Of a stretch of 64,000 bases of DNA, positions 53,232-64,000 are shown piece after piece. Positions within the stretch are counted from its first letter, which is position 1; the number at the start of each line of letters is the position of its first letter. The notes under the pieces are model-generated. The model did not search any database and was not told where the DNA came from. It saw only the letters and a program-made list of their open reading frames with translations. The position numbers and the translations under genes are program-made. The stretch is from Sphingomonas japonica (lineage in GTDB: Bacteria; Pseudomonadota; Alphaproteobacteria; Sphingomonadales; Sphingomonadaceae), in contig NZ_VDYR01000001.1 of the NCBI RefSeq assembly GCF_006346325.1, positions 310,001 through 374,000 on the forward strand. Reading direction: 5' to 3'.

Positions 53232-53858
53232 ATGCACAAGGATGACGATGCCGCGCCGGGCGACGGCGACCTGGTGGCAGGCCCGCCAAAGATCGCGGTG
53301 CCCGAAGACGTCGCTGCCGCGGTCGCGACGCTGATCCGCTGGGCCGGGGACGACCCCGCGCGCGAGGGGCTGGTCGATACGCCCAAGCGAGTGGCGCGCG
53401 CGTGGAAGGAATATTGCCAGGGCTATGGCGAGGACCCGGCGCGCCATTTGTCGCGCGTGTTCGAGGAAGTCGGCGGCTATGACGAGATCGTGCTGCTCAA
53501 GGATATCCCGTTCCAGTCACATTGCGAGCACCATCTCGCGCCGATCATCGGCAAGGCGCACATCGCCTATCTGCCCGCCAATTGGGTGGTCGGCATCTCC
53601 AAGCTCGCGCGCGTGCTGCACGGCTACGCCCGGCGGTTGCAGGTGCAGGAACGGCTGACCGCGGAGGTCGCCGATTGCATCTGGACCCATTTGAAGCCGC
53701 GCGGCGTCGCCGTGGTGATCGAGGCGACGCACGCGTGCATGGCGGCGCGCGGCGTGCGGACGCCCGGCGTCGCGATGGTCACCAGCCGGATGATGGGCGT
53801 GTTTCGCGACGACGAACGCAGCCGCAAGGAAGTGCTGGCGCTGATGGGGTGCGGCTGA
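53232..53858 (+). CDS. folE: GTP cyclohydrolase I
   Basis: FolE turns GTP into dihydroneopterin triphosphate, the first step of folate synthesis. The 208-residue protein has the zinc ligands C98 (HCEHHL, with H101) and C169 (EATHACMAARGV), the GTP region QVQERLTAEVAD and the terminal TSRMMGVFRDDERSRKEVLALM. The start at 53232 has GGGG five bases upstream; ATG 53202 is possible but the extra residues are not family-like. It converges with leuA. Confidence 0.96.
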   Translation: MHKDDDAAPGDGDLVAGPPKIAVPEDVAAAVATLIRWAGDDPAREGLVDTPKRVARAWKEYCQGYGEDPARHLSRVFEEVGGYDEIVLLKDIPFQSHCEHHLAPIIGKAHIAYLPANWVVGISKLARVLHGYARRLQVQERLTAEVADCIWTHLKPRGVAVVIEATHACMAARGVRTPGVAMVTSRMMGVFRDDERSRKEVLALMGCG

Positions 53859-53882
53859 GGCTTCGCACCCCTTAGACGACCG

Positions 53883-55547
<1,665 letters not shown>

Positions 55548-55569
55548 CACGTGTCGTCACTTTCCGATC

Positions 55570-55677
55570 GGCACCGGCACGGCGGTGGTGCCAAGGCCTC
55601 AGGGGCCAGAAGATTGCGAGAGGATCACCCTTAAGGGACAGGCGGCAGCCAATGCCGCATCGACGCCCTTAAGGGCG
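55570..55677 (-). promoter_or_regulatory. leuA leader: alternative hairpins (candidate attenuator)
   Basis: On the minus strand, a self-complementary CGCCCTTAAGGGCG (55677-55664) overlaps the stop codon of the putative leader peptide. A second identical core CCCTTAAGGG (55637-55628) follows and can pair with the first, enclosing a GCGGCA/TGCCGC hairpin (55642-55658). A GGCACC/GGTGCC stem (55570-55592) lies nearer the leuA start. Ribosome position on the leader could choose between pairings. No T run is seen, so control may act on translation or Rho rather than intrinsic termination. Confidence 0.45.
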
Positions 55678-55740
55678 GATAAGTCGTAGGGCGAGGTGGC
55701 GCGCAACAAACACGCGATTTGCATAGGCCGGACTTTGCAT
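55669..55740 (-). CDS. Putative leucine-rich leader peptide of leuA
   Basis: A 23-codon frame (MQSPAYANRVFVARHLALRLIRP) begins 193 bases upstream of leuA behind GGACAGGA. Three Leu codons (CTC, CTA, CTT) and an Ile codon fall in the last eight residues, and its TAA is inside a perfect 14-base palindrome. Leader peptides rich in the end product are the established logic of branched-chain amino-acid attenuators in proteobacteria. A second frame (ATG at 55724, 41 codons) overlaps it and is less leader-like. Confidence 0.45.
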   Translation of the reverse strand: MQSPAYANRVFVARHLALRLIRP

Positions 55741-55830
55741 TCCTGTCCAGCGACGAATTTTTCCCGGCCAACAATGAAGCGTTAGGCTTTTGCAATTAGG
55801 CTCTTTTCTGAATGATCAAAGGAGAGCCCG

Positions 55831-56232
55831 ATGCTCCAACTCGTCTACGTCAGCAGCGTGCATCCGGTCGGCTCCAAGCCCGACATCGATAGCATCCTGA
55901 CCGTTTCGCGCCGCAACAATCGACGCGATGCAATTACCGGATTGCTCTATTGCGACACGGCGCGCTTCCTGCAGGTGCTGGAAGGGCCGGACCGCGCGGT
56001 CGAGACGGCGTATGAACGCATCCGCCAGGATGATCGCCACCGTGCGGCGGTTATCCTGTCCCGACGCCAGATCGAGACCCGCGAATTCGGTAGCTGGGAG
56101 ATGGCACACCGCTCGGCCGATATCGACGCCGAAACCTTTATCCTGCGCATTTCCACGATGGTCGAGAACGCCGCACCGCGCGTGCGTGCCACTTTCGAGA
56201 GCTTCGCGCTGGTTCGTAACGCCGCCGCCTAA
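55831..56232 (+). CDS. Stand-alone BLUF blue-light photoreceptor
   Basis: A 133-residue BLUF protein. Flavin-binding residues line up exactly with AppA: Y6, N30, Q48, W89 and M91 correspond to AppA Y21, N45, Q63, W104 and M106 with a constant offset of 15. The Tyr-Gln network needed for the photocycle is therefore complete. There is no output domain, only about 40 C-terminal residues (TFILRISTMVENAAPRVRATFESFAL). It should respond to blue light by protein contact. The ATG has AAAGGAGA with good spacing. No partner gene is obvious next to it. Confidence 0.93.
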   Translation: MLQLVYVSSVHPVGSKPDIDSILTVSRRNNRRDAITGLLYCDTARFLQVLEGPDRAVETAYERIRQDDRHRAAVILSRRQIETREFGSWEMAHRSADIDAETFILRISTMVENAAPRVRATFESFALVRNAAA

Positions 56233-56249
56233 ACGGCGGCGCCACCCCC

Positions 56250-56873
56250 TTATTTTTCGAATGCGGCGACGATATCAAGCTCGACCTCATCGGACACCAC
56301 CGGAATCGCGGTAAGGATGCCGAACTCGCTGCGCTTGATCGTAGCATCAGCCGTGAAGCCGACGGTTTCCTTCTTGGACATCGGATTGGCACCCGCGCCG
56401 AACAATTCGGCCTCCAGCGTCACCGGCCTGGTCACGCCGTTGAGTGTCAGATTGCCGGCGATCTTTGCTTCGTCGCCATCGACGGTGACCGAGGTCGATA
56501 CGAACCGGGCATCGGCAGGGGAGGGCCCGAAGAAGTCCGGCTTGCCGCCGTCCTTGCCTGCGCGCAGCAGATGGTCGGTCAGCCCGGCGCTGGCGGTCGT
56601 GACCTTTGCGACGGGAATGGTGATATCGACCTTGGCGGCGCCGGGGTTCTTCGGATCGAGCGTCAGCGTGCCGGTGGCTTCGCCGAACAGTCCGAAATAG
56701 GGGGTGAAGCCGAAATGGTTGACGCTCCATTCAACGAGCGTGTGGCCAGGATCGACGGTATAGGTGCCGCCGGTGATGCGGCTGGCATCGCGGGCGCCGG
56801 GCAGTTGCGGCGTGGACTGCGCGAACAGCGGCGTGGCGGCGACGAGGGCAAGCGTGACGAGGGCGGCGCGCAT
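56250..56873 (-). CDS. yceI: YceI-family periplasmic lipid-binding protein
   Basis: A 207-residue YceI protein with a Sec signal (MRAALVTLALVAATPLFAQ). The mature part starts GTYTVDPGHTLVEWSVNHFGFTPYFGLFGEATGTL and goes on through the lipocalin-like beta barrel (ITIPVAKVTTASAGLTDHLL; NLTLNGVTRPVTLEAELFG; GFTADATIKRSEFGI). Family members bind polyisoprenoids or amphiphiles in a lipocalin-like pocket. The ATG at 56873 has AGGAGAG upstream. Converges with the BLUF gene. Confidence 0.92.
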   Translation of the reverse strand: MRAALVTLALVAATPLFAQSTPQLPGARDASRITGGTYTVDPGHTLVEWSVNHFGFTPYFGLFGEATGTLTLDPKNPGAAKVDITIPVAKVTTASAGLTDHLLRAGKDGGKPDFFGPSPADARFVSTSVTVDGDEAKIAGNLTLNGVTRPVTLEAELFGAGANPMSKKETVGFTADATIKRSEFGILTAIPVVSDEVELDIVAAFEK

Positions 56874-56982
56874 GGGACTCTCCTGAAGCGGTGGAACGCA
56901 GCCAACGTGTAGACCGCCGCTAGCCGAGTCAAACCCCGCAAATGCGAAAGCAGCGTTTCGCGATCGAGCGCCTCCAGTGTCA

Positions 56983-57732
56983 TCAGCGCGCAATTCCACG
57001 ATTCAGGTCGAAGCGGATGCGCACCCATGCCCCCATCACCGGCTGTCCGTCGATCCGCGGAGGGAGCACGAGGAATTGCCACGCCGCCTCTCGCATCCCG
57101 CGCGCGATGCCCGAGCCCGGCGTCTCGTCGAGGATGCGGCAGTCGGTGACGCGGTTGCGCGGCGCCGTGCGGCACGCGATCAGGCCCCAGCCGGCGCGCG
57201 ACCGTTTGGGCATGTACATTGCCAGTTCGGCATCGGTCGGTTCACGTTGCCAGTCGGCCGCGAACAAGGTCGATCCATCGGGCGCGGTGCCGACGCCGCG
57301 TGCACCGGACTCGTCCGCCAGTCCGCGCCCGGCCGAAGGGGCATCGGCGGGAGCCGAGGCGATCTTGCCTATATCGGCTGCGGCGAAGTCGGCGCGCGCC
57401 ATCGGGATGACGCCGGGCAGCGTGTATTCGGTCGGCGGGCGTGGCGGTGGCGGAGGTTCAGGTGGCCGCTCGGGTCGTTCGGCGGCGGGGGGCGGCGCCG
57501 ATTTCGGGCGGGCCGCGGCGGGCGCCCGCTCGGCCTTGGGCGCCGGGAGATCGACGTCGAACGCGGTCAGCACGGCCTCGGCATCGGTGCGCAGTTCGGG
57601 CATGATGCCGAGCGTCAGCAGCCCCAGGAACATCAGCAGCCCGAGCGCGAGCGCGAGGCCGGCGGACACGATTCGCTGTTTCAGCGGCGCGTGCGATCCG
57701 TACGCTGCAACTCGATAGGTGGCCGGACGCAT
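56983..57732 (-). CDS. TonB-like protein with one membrane helix and Pro-rich linker
   Basis: A 249-residue protein with one N-terminal membrane helix (IVSAGLALALGLLMFLGLLTLGIM), a Pro/Ala-rich linker (about 60-100, PEPPPPPRPP) and a C-terminal domain (GLIACRTAPRNRVTDCRILDETPGSGIARGMREAAWQFLVLPPRIDGQPVMGAWVRIRFDLNRG) with the TonB-type D-C-x-x-L-x-E...G pattern. It resembles energy-transducer TonB proteins in layout but no exbB/exbD is adjacent. The C-terminal Cys pair is notable. Whether it drives outer-membrane transport is open. Confidence 0.7.
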   Translation of the reverse strand: MRPATYRVAAYGSHAPLKQRIVSAGLALALGLLMFLGLLTLGIMPELRTDAEAVLTAFDVDLPAPKAERAPAAARPKSAPPPAAERPERPPEPPPPPRPPTEYTLPGVIPMARADFAAADIGKIASAPADAPSAGRGLADESGARGVGTAPDGSTLFAADWQREPTDAELAMYMPKRSRAGWGLIACRTAPRNRVTDCRILDETPGSGIARGMREAAWQFLVLPPRIDGQPVMGAWVRIRFDLNRGIAR

Positions 57733-57776
57733 GCCACGCCGTTACTGCAGCGGGGCAGGGGCCGCAATCACGCGCG

Positions 57777-57813
57777 GACGGATGGGGGGCGGACCTCGCC
57801 ACCCCCATCCGTC
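57777..57813 (-). terminator. Strong hairpin after ilvC
   Basis: A perfect 12-base inverted repeat, GACGGATGGGGG (57777-57788) with CCCCCATCCGTC (57802-57813), lies eight bases after the ilvC stop. The T run is absent (GCGCG follows on the minus strand), so termination may need Rho or the hairpin may protect the mRNA 3' end. Confidence 0.5.
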
Positions 57814-57820
57814 ACGTCGC

Positions 57821-59465
<1,645 letters not shown>

Positions 59466-59467
59466 CG

Positions 59468-61231
59468 TCAGACCAGCGCCCTGGCTTCGTCGTCCATCGT
59501 GCCCGAAACCTCGTTGGCCTGCAGGATCATCTCGGTATGTGCCGCCCCCGAAGGAATCATCGGGAAGCAGTTGGCAAGCTGCGTTACCAGGCAATCGACG
59601 ATCACCGGGCCATCGTGCGCGAGCATCGCCGCGATGCCGTCATCCAGTTGGTCGGGCCGCTCGATGCGGATGCCTTTCCAGCCATATGCCTCCGCCAGCT
59701 TGACGAAGTCCGGCAGGCTGTCGCTGTAGCTCTCCGAATAGCGGCTGGAATAGGTCAGTTCCTGCCACTGGCGGACCATGCCCATATACTGGTTGTTGAC
59801 GATGAAGATCTTGACCGGAAGCCGGTACTGGGTCGCGGTCGCCAGTTCCTGGATATTCATCTGGATCGACGCTTCGCCGGCAATGTCGATCACCAGCGCG
59901 TTCGGATTGCCGAGCTGCGCACCGATCGCCGCAGGCAGGCCATAGCCCATGGTGCCGAGCCCTCCGCTCGTCAGCCACTTGTTCGGCGCCTCGAAGCCGA
60001 AATGCTGTGCTGCCCACATCTGGTGCTGGCCGACTTCGGTGGTGATGATCGGCGCGAGATGCTTCGTCGCGTCGTAGAGATTGCGGATCGCGCGCTGCGG
60101 CATGATCGCATCGGGCTGGTCGTCGAAGTCTAGGCAGCGCTTGGCGCGCCAACCGGAAATGCGCCGCCACCATTCGTCGAGGTCGGGTTTGGGATGCTGC
60201 CGCGCCTTCCAGATGCGGATCATGTCCTCAAGCACATGCCCGACATCGGCGACGATCGGGAGATCGACGCGCACCGTCTTGTTGATCGACGAGCGGTCGA
60301 TATCGACGTGGATCTTCTTGCTGTGCGGGCTGAACGCATCGAGCCGCCCGGTAACGCGATCGTCGAAGCGGCTGCCCAGCGCGATGACGAGGTCGGCGCG
60401 ATTCATCGCCATATTGGCTTCGTAGGTGCCATGCATGCCCAGCATGCCGAGCCATTGGTCGGACGAAGCGGGCAACGCGCCGAGACCCATCAGCGTCGAG
60501 GTGACCGGCGCACCGGTGATGCGGGCCAGTTCACGCAGCAACTGGCTTGCCTGCGGTCCGGCGTTGATGATCCCGCCGCCGGTGTAGAAGATCGGGCGCT
60601 CGGCCGCGGCGAGCATGTCGACCGCCGCCTCCACCAGCGTCTTGTCGGCCTTCAGCGCGGGGCGATAGGTCTTGTGCTGGATCGGGCCGGGCTTTTGATA
60701 GCGCGCGGTCGCAACCTGGACGTCCTTGGGGATGTCGATCACCACCGGGCCGGGGCGGCCCGACGTGGCGATGTGGAACGCCTCGTGGACGATCGCACCG
60801 AGCCGGGCGGGATCCTTCACCAGATAATTATGCTTGGTGCAGTGGCGGGTGATGCCGACGGTATCGGCTTCCTGGAACGCGTCGGTGCCGATCAGCGCGG
60901 TCGGCACCTGGCCGGTGATGACCACCATCGGGATCGAGTCCATCAGCGCGTCGGTGATGCCGGTGACCGCGTTGGTCGCGCCGGGGCCGGACGTCACCAG
61001 CACGACGCCGGGCTTGCCGGTCGAGCGGGCATAGCCCTCGGCCGCGTGCGTCGCGGCCTGTTCGTGGCGGACGAGGATGTGGCGGATGCGTGGGCGATCG
61101 CGGCCGGCGCCGTCCTGGAACAGCGCGTCGTAGATCGGCAGCACCGCGCCGCCGGGATATCCGAACACGACTTCCACGCCGAGATCGACCAGCGCCTCGA
61201 TCAGGATGTCGGCTCCACTCTTCTCGGTCAC
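59468..61231 (-). CDS. ilvB: Acetolactate synthase large (catalytic) subunit
   Basis: The 587-residue thiamin-diphosphate enzyme makes acetolactate from pyruvate. The activating Glu is in YPGGAVLPIYDAL...HEQAATHAAEGYA, followed by the FAD region (GLGALP; FDDRVTGRL) and the ThDP motif at DIAGEASIQMNIQEL...NNQYMGMVRQWQ. The usual G-D-G is replaced by G-E-A, as commonly seen in alphaproteobacteria. The GTG at 61231 has GAGGAG nine bases upstream; a possible ATG at 61270 has no ribosome-binding site. Confidence 0.97.
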   Translation of the reverse strand: MTEKSGADILIEALVDLGVEVVFGYPGGAVLPIYDALFQDGAGRDRPRIRHILVRHEQAATHAAEGYARSTGKPGVVLVTSGPGATNAVTGITDALMDSIPMVVITGQVPTALIGTDAFQEADTVGITRHCTKHNYLVKDPARLGAIVHEAFHIATSGRPGPVVIDIPKDVQVATARYQKPGPIQHKTYRPALKADKTLVEAAVDMLAAAERPIFYTGGGIINAGPQASQLLRELARITGAPVTSTLMGLGALPASSDQWLGMLGMHGTYEANMAMNRADLVIALGSRFDDRVTGRLDAFSPHSKKIHVDIDRSSINKTVRVDLPIVADVGHVLEDMIRIWKARQHPKPDLDEWWRRISGWRAKRCLDFDDQPDAIMPQRAIRNLYDATKHLAPIITTEVGQHQMWAAQHFGFEAPNKWLTSGGLGTMGYGLPAAIGAQLGNPNALVIDIAGEASIQMNIQELATATQYRLPVKIFIVNNQYMGMVRQWQELTYSSRYSESYSDSLPDFVKLAEAYGWKGIRIERPDQLDDGIAAMLAHDGPVIVDCLVTQLANCFPMIPSGAAHTEMILQANEVSGTMDDEARALV

Positions 61232-61283
61232 GAACCTGCTCCTCGATATTACGCCGCACTGCAATAGCATCGTGCGAGCGGGG

Positions 61284-61312
61284 CTGCTACCGATTACAAA
61301 ACTACGTGTCAA
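61284..61312 (-). promoter_or_regulatory. Putative sigma-70 promoter of ilvB-ilvN
   Basis: TTGACA (61312-61307) and TAGCAG (61289-61284) on the minus strand are 17 bases apart; the -35 is a full match but the -10 is poor. Transcription would start near 61277, 46 bases before the GTG. The -35 overlaps the stop codon of miaA. Confidence 0.5.
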
Positions 61313-62247
61313 CGACAACTATTGTAACAAGATTCCAAAATGACGGTGCGTTCTGTGGGATCATGTGCGTGTAGCCTCGGCCAATCGAACGGCGGCTGAT
61401 TGCGGAACCAGGTATATTGCCGCTTGGCATAGTGCCGCGTCGCAGCCTTTGCGCGCGCGACCGCTTCAGCGCGATCCATCGTGCCGCCGATCATTCCGGT
61501 AAGTTCCGGCACACCGATCGCTCGGCGGACCGGCGCGCTGGCCGGAATGTCCGAGCGGGCCGCAAGCGCGCGGACCTCGTCGATCGCACCTTCGGCCAGC
61601 ATCGCGTCGAACCGCGCGTCGCAGCGCTGCATGAGCCACGCGCGGTCAGGCAGGAGGATCAGCGGGACGAGCCGAACCCGATCGGCGATGCCGCCGACGC
61701 GCTCGCGCTGCCAGTCGACGAGCGGACGTCCGGTCGCGCGCACGACTTCCAGTGCGCGGGCGACGCGGGTGGTGTCAGTCGCGAGCAGTCGCGCAGCGGC
61801 GGCGGGGTCTTCGCGAGCGAGCGCGGCGTGCGCGTCGCCGACCGCGAGCGCGCGCACCTGCGCACGGATTTCAGGGTCGATCTCCGGCACCGGAGCGATA
61901 CCGTCGAGCAGCGTGCGCAGATACATGCCGGTGCCGCCGACCAGCACCGGAACGCCGCCATCGGCATGGATCCGGGCGATAGTCGCCGTCGCCTCGCTGG
62001 CCCAGCGCGGCGCGGAATAGGCTTCCGCGCCATCGACATGACCGAACAGGCGGTGCGGCGCGCGCGCTTCTTCGTCCGGGGACGGGCGCGCCGTGACGAC
62101 GCGCAGGTTGCGATAGACCTGCGCCGAATCGGCATTGATGACCGTACCTGCGTGTTTCTCGGCAAAGGCCAGGCCAAGCGCGCTCTTGCCGCTGGCGGTC
62201 GGCCCTGCAATGACGACCAGCGGGAGCCGCTGGGGGAATTTGGCCAT
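61309..62247 (-). CDS. miaA: tRNA dimethylallyltransferase
   Basis: MiaA adds the dimethylallyl group to A37 of tRNAs reading UNN codons. The 312-residue enzyme has the P-loop VVIAGPTASGKSALG near 11-25, the DSAQVYR motif, GGTGMYLRTLLDG, and the C-terminal YAKRQYTWFRNQ. Its ATG at 62247 overlaps the serB start codon on the other strand, so the two genes share a start region with no intergenic spacer. An upstream ATG at 62253 is possible. Confidence 0.94.
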   Translation of the reverse strand: MAKFPQRLPLVVIAGPTASGKSALGLAFAEKHAGTVINADSAQVYRNLRVVTARPSPDEEARAPHRLFGHVDGAEAYSAPRWASEATATIARIHADGGVPVLVGGTGMYLRTLLDGIAPVPEIDPEIRAQVRALAVGDAHAALAREDPAAAARLLATDTTRVARALEVVRATGRPLVDWQRERVGGIADRVRLVPLILLPDRAWLMQRCDARFDAMLAEGAIDEVRALAARSDIPASAPVRRAIGVPELTGMIGGTMDRAEAVARAKAATRHYAKRQYTWFRNQPPFDWPRLHAHDPTERTVILESCYNSCR

Positions 62248-63127
62248 GTTCATCGCCACGCTGATAGCATCGGAGCGTCTGAGCGCGGGCGATATTTCGG
62301 AAGCCAGCGACCGGTTGATCCGCGCAGGTCTGCGTGTCGAGCGTTCGCACTGGATCGACGAGGGCATTGCCGCCGATATCGCATTCAACGGCGATCCGCT
62401 GGCGGCGCGCGGCGCGCTCGAACGGTCGCTTGCCGCCACGGACATTGTCGTGCAGCCCGCCGAGGGGCGGCGCAAGCAGCTGCTGGTCGCCGACATGGAT
62501 TCGACGATGATCACGGTCGAGTGCATCGACGAGCTGGCCGATTATGCCGGGATCAAGCCGCAGATCGCCGACGTCACCGAGCGCGCGATGCGCGGCGAGC
62601 TCGATTTCGCCGATGCGCTCGACGCCCGCGTTGCCTTGCTCAAGGGGCTTGACGAGGGGGCGATCGCGCGCTGCCTTGAAGAACGGGTAGAAATTATGCC
62701 TGGCGCAGAGCTGCTGGTGCGCACGATGCGCGGCTGGGGAGCGACGACAATTCTGGTGTCGGGCGGCTTCACCCGCTTTGCCGAACCCGTCGCCGACCGC
62801 ATCGGCTTCGAACGCGTTCTCGCCAATCGCCTGCTGATCGAGGACGGCGTGCTGACCGGCAAGGTCGAGAAGCCGATCGTCGATTCGTCGACCAAACAGG
62901 CCACGCTGGAGGCGGCGATCGGACATCTCGACATCGACGACCACCTCTCGATGGCGGTCGGCGACGGCGCGAACGACCTGGCGATGATCCGTCGCGCGGG
63001 GCTGGGCGTGGCGTATCATGCCAAGCCGATCGTAGCGCAGGCGGCAGGGGCGCGGATCGATCATGGCGACCTCAGCGCCTTGCTGTATGCGCAGGGTGTG
63101 CCCAGAAGCGGCTGGGTGGCCGATTAG
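62246..63127 (+). CDS. serB: Phosphoserine phosphatase
   Basis: SerB frees serine from phosphoserine, the last step of serine synthesis. The 293-residue protein has an N-terminal ACT-like domain (1-75) and a HAD phosphatase domain with DMDST (residues 83-87, nucleophile D83), the motif II Ser in LVSGGFT, the Lys of VEKPIVDSSTK, and GDGANDLAMIRRAGLGVAYHAKP. A GGGGGAA site lies 9 bases upstream of the ATG. Its promoter must lie within miaA coding sequence. Confidence 0.94.
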   Translation: MFIATLIASERLSAGDISEASDRLIRAGLRVERSHWIDEGIAADIAFNGDPLAARGALERSLAATDIVVQPAEGRRKQLLVADMDSTMITVECIDELADYAGIKPQIADVTERAMRGELDFADALDARVALLKGLDEGAIARCLEERVEIMPGAELLVRTMRGWGATTILVSGGFTRFAEPVADRIGFERVLANRLLIEDGVLTGKVEKPIVDSSTKQATLEAAIGHLDIDDHLSMAVGDGANDLAMIRRAGLGVAYHAKPIVAQAAGARIDHGDLSALLYAQGVPRSGWVAD

Positions 63128-63224
63128 AACTGGCCGTCGCAGCGAAAGGCGATCGGCGATTGACGCTGGCCACGGTACGGGCCGAAGATGCCAGCAGTTA
63201 GAGTACGGTAAGAGGGATAGATTG

Positions 63225-64000
63225 ATGCGGTATGGATCGGGTTTTGCGCTGGCGACGATGCTCGTCCTGTCGGGTTGCGACGGGAGCTCCGACACGCCCG
63301 ATCCCACGCCGACGGCTACGCCCACGCCTTCTCCGACGCCTACGCCTACCCCGACACCCACCCCCACTCCGACGCCATCCGGGCCGCCGACCACGGCGGT
63401 TTCGAGCGCGGTGGTCGCGACGCTGGACAACCCTTGGGCGATGACCTTCCTGCCCGATGGCAAGATGCTGATCACCGAGCGGACCGGATTGCTGCGGATG
63501 GTGACGAACACCGGGACGGTGACGACGGTGGCGGGGACCCCCGCTGTGGTCGCTGCCGGGCAGGGCGGGCTGCTCGACGTCATCCTCGATCCGGGCTTCG
63601 CGTCGAACCGGCGCGTGTATCTGAGCTTCACCGAGAGCGCAGGCGGCGCCACCGGGCTGGCGGTCGCTCGCGGGCTGCTGGCGCTGGATGGCAGCGAACT
63701 GGTAGATGTCAGCGTGATCTGGCGCCAGGTGCCCAAGGTCGACAATGAAACCCGGCACTTCGGCGGGCGCATGGCGATCGCGTCGGACGGCCGCCTGTAC
63801 ATCACCTCGGGCGAGCGTCATCAGGGCGCGCCGGCGCAGGACAAGGCGGTGACGCTGGGCAAGATCGTGCGGATCAACCGCGACGGGTCGATCCCCGGCG
63901 ACAATCCGTTTGTCGACACGGACGGCGCCAATCCCGAAATCTGGTCGCTGGGGCACCGCAATCCCTACGGCCTGGTCTTCACCAGCGACGGCAAGCTGTT
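63225..64000 (+). CDS. Glucose/sorbosone dehydrogenase-like lipoprotein (3' end outside window)
   Basis: The frame runs off the window (258 codons visible). A lipoprotein signal (MRYGSGFALATMLVLSGC, lipobox LSGC) is followed by a Thr-Pro repeat linker (DPTPTATPTPSPTP...) and the start of a beta-propeller: LDNPWAMTFLPDGKMLITERTGLLRMV, QGGLLDVILDPGF, ETRHFGGRMAIASDGRLYITSGER and HRNPYGLVF. These motifs match PQQ-dependent soluble aldose sugar dehydrogenases. The propeller's cofactor and calcium ligands are only partly visible. It should be anchored in the outer membrane or periplasm. Confidence 0.85.
   Translation, partial: MRYGSGFALATMLVLSGCDGSSDTPDPTPTATPTPSPTPTPTPTPTPTPTPSGPPTTAVSSAVVATLDNPWAMTFLPDGKMLITERTGLLRMVTNTGTVTTVAGTPAVVAAGQGGLLDVILDPGFASNRRVYLSFTESAGGATGLAVARGLLALDGSELVDVSVIWRQVPKVDNETRHFGGRMAIASDGRLYITSGERHQGAPAQDKAVTLGKIVRINRDGSIPGDNPFVDTDGANPEIWSLGHRNPYGLVFTSDGKL

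Noticed and set aside
55684..55724. Alternative 41-codon leader frame starting at 55724 upstream of leuA
   Set aside because: Overlaps the better leader candidate in another frame, has no ribosome-binding site and scattered Leu codons.
63300..63370. Repetitive ACG/CCC-rich stretch resembling a tandem repeat or CRISPR-like array
   Set aside because: It is the coding sequence of a Thr-Pro linker within the lipoprotein; units are short and in frame, with no spacers.

Overview
The window looks like ordinary chromosome from a GC-rich alphaproteobacterium of the Sphingomonas group. The call rests on the uniformly high GC of almost every gene, the end of an ftsQ-ftsA-ftsZ division cluster, two large catecholate-type TonB-dependent receptors, a MerC-Zur pair, an alphaproteobacterial type of acetolactate synthase, and dispersed extragenic palindromes containing variants of CTCGACTTCGCTCG. 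There is no rRNA operon, CRISPR array, insertion sequence, integrase or prophage. One tRNA (Arg, anticodon CCT) is present. The first gene (ftsQ) and the last gene (a glucose/sorbosone dehydrogenase-like lipoprotein) are cut by the window edges.

Layout. 0-6.7 kb: ftsQ, ftsA, ftsZ, a secreted TPR/SPOR-domain protein and a dGTPase-like HD hydrolase. 6.7-9.3 kb: a DUF1800-DUF1501 pair. 9.4-12.6 kb (minus): LapA-like membrane protein, pyrF, flavodoxin-like reductase, aldehyde dehydrogenase. 12.7-18.4 kb (minus): EF-hand protein, OmpR-type regulator, histidine kinase, EEP-family phosphodiesterase and a large patatin-like lipase. The last four are packed or translationally coupled. 18.5-28.4 kb: divergent acyl-CoA metabolism and uptake genes (GST, acyl-CoA ligase, thioesterase on minus; two acyl-CoA dehydrogenases, a TonB receptor and an MFS transporter on plus). 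28.6-32.9 kb (minus): glnA, glnB, a CitE-like lyase and a UDP-glucose dehydrogenase. 33.3-39.3 kb (plus): EAL phosphodiesterase, TPR histidine kinase, single-domain response regulator, diacylglycerol-kinase-like lipid kinase and metallophosphoesterase.

39.3-43.6 kb (minus): methyltransferase, rplM-rpsI, then ctaA-cutA-unknown. 43.7-49.7 kb: MerC, Zur, dxs, a convergent methyltransferase, then comF-grxC-nitrilase-DUF1178. 49.7-53.9 kb: tRNA-Arg, a SWIB protein, a second TonB receptor and folE. 53.9-61.2 kb is dominated by branched-chain amino-acid synthesis: leuA behind a probable leader-peptide control region, ilvC, ilvN and ilvB, with a BLUF photoreceptor, a YceI protein and a TonB-like protein between. 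61.3-64 kb: miaA and serB head to head, then the partial dehydrogenase.

No single obviously new system stands out. The best candidates for follow-up are the signalling-lipid gene blocks at 12.7-17.8 kb and 33.3-39.3 kb (the latter with an abrupt composition change inside the kinase gene), the leader region of leuA, the putative sigma-54/NtrC control of glnB, and the orphan BLUF protein. Start sites were chosen from ribosome-binding sites, overlap with the upstream gene and family N-termini. Several remain uncertain and are marked.
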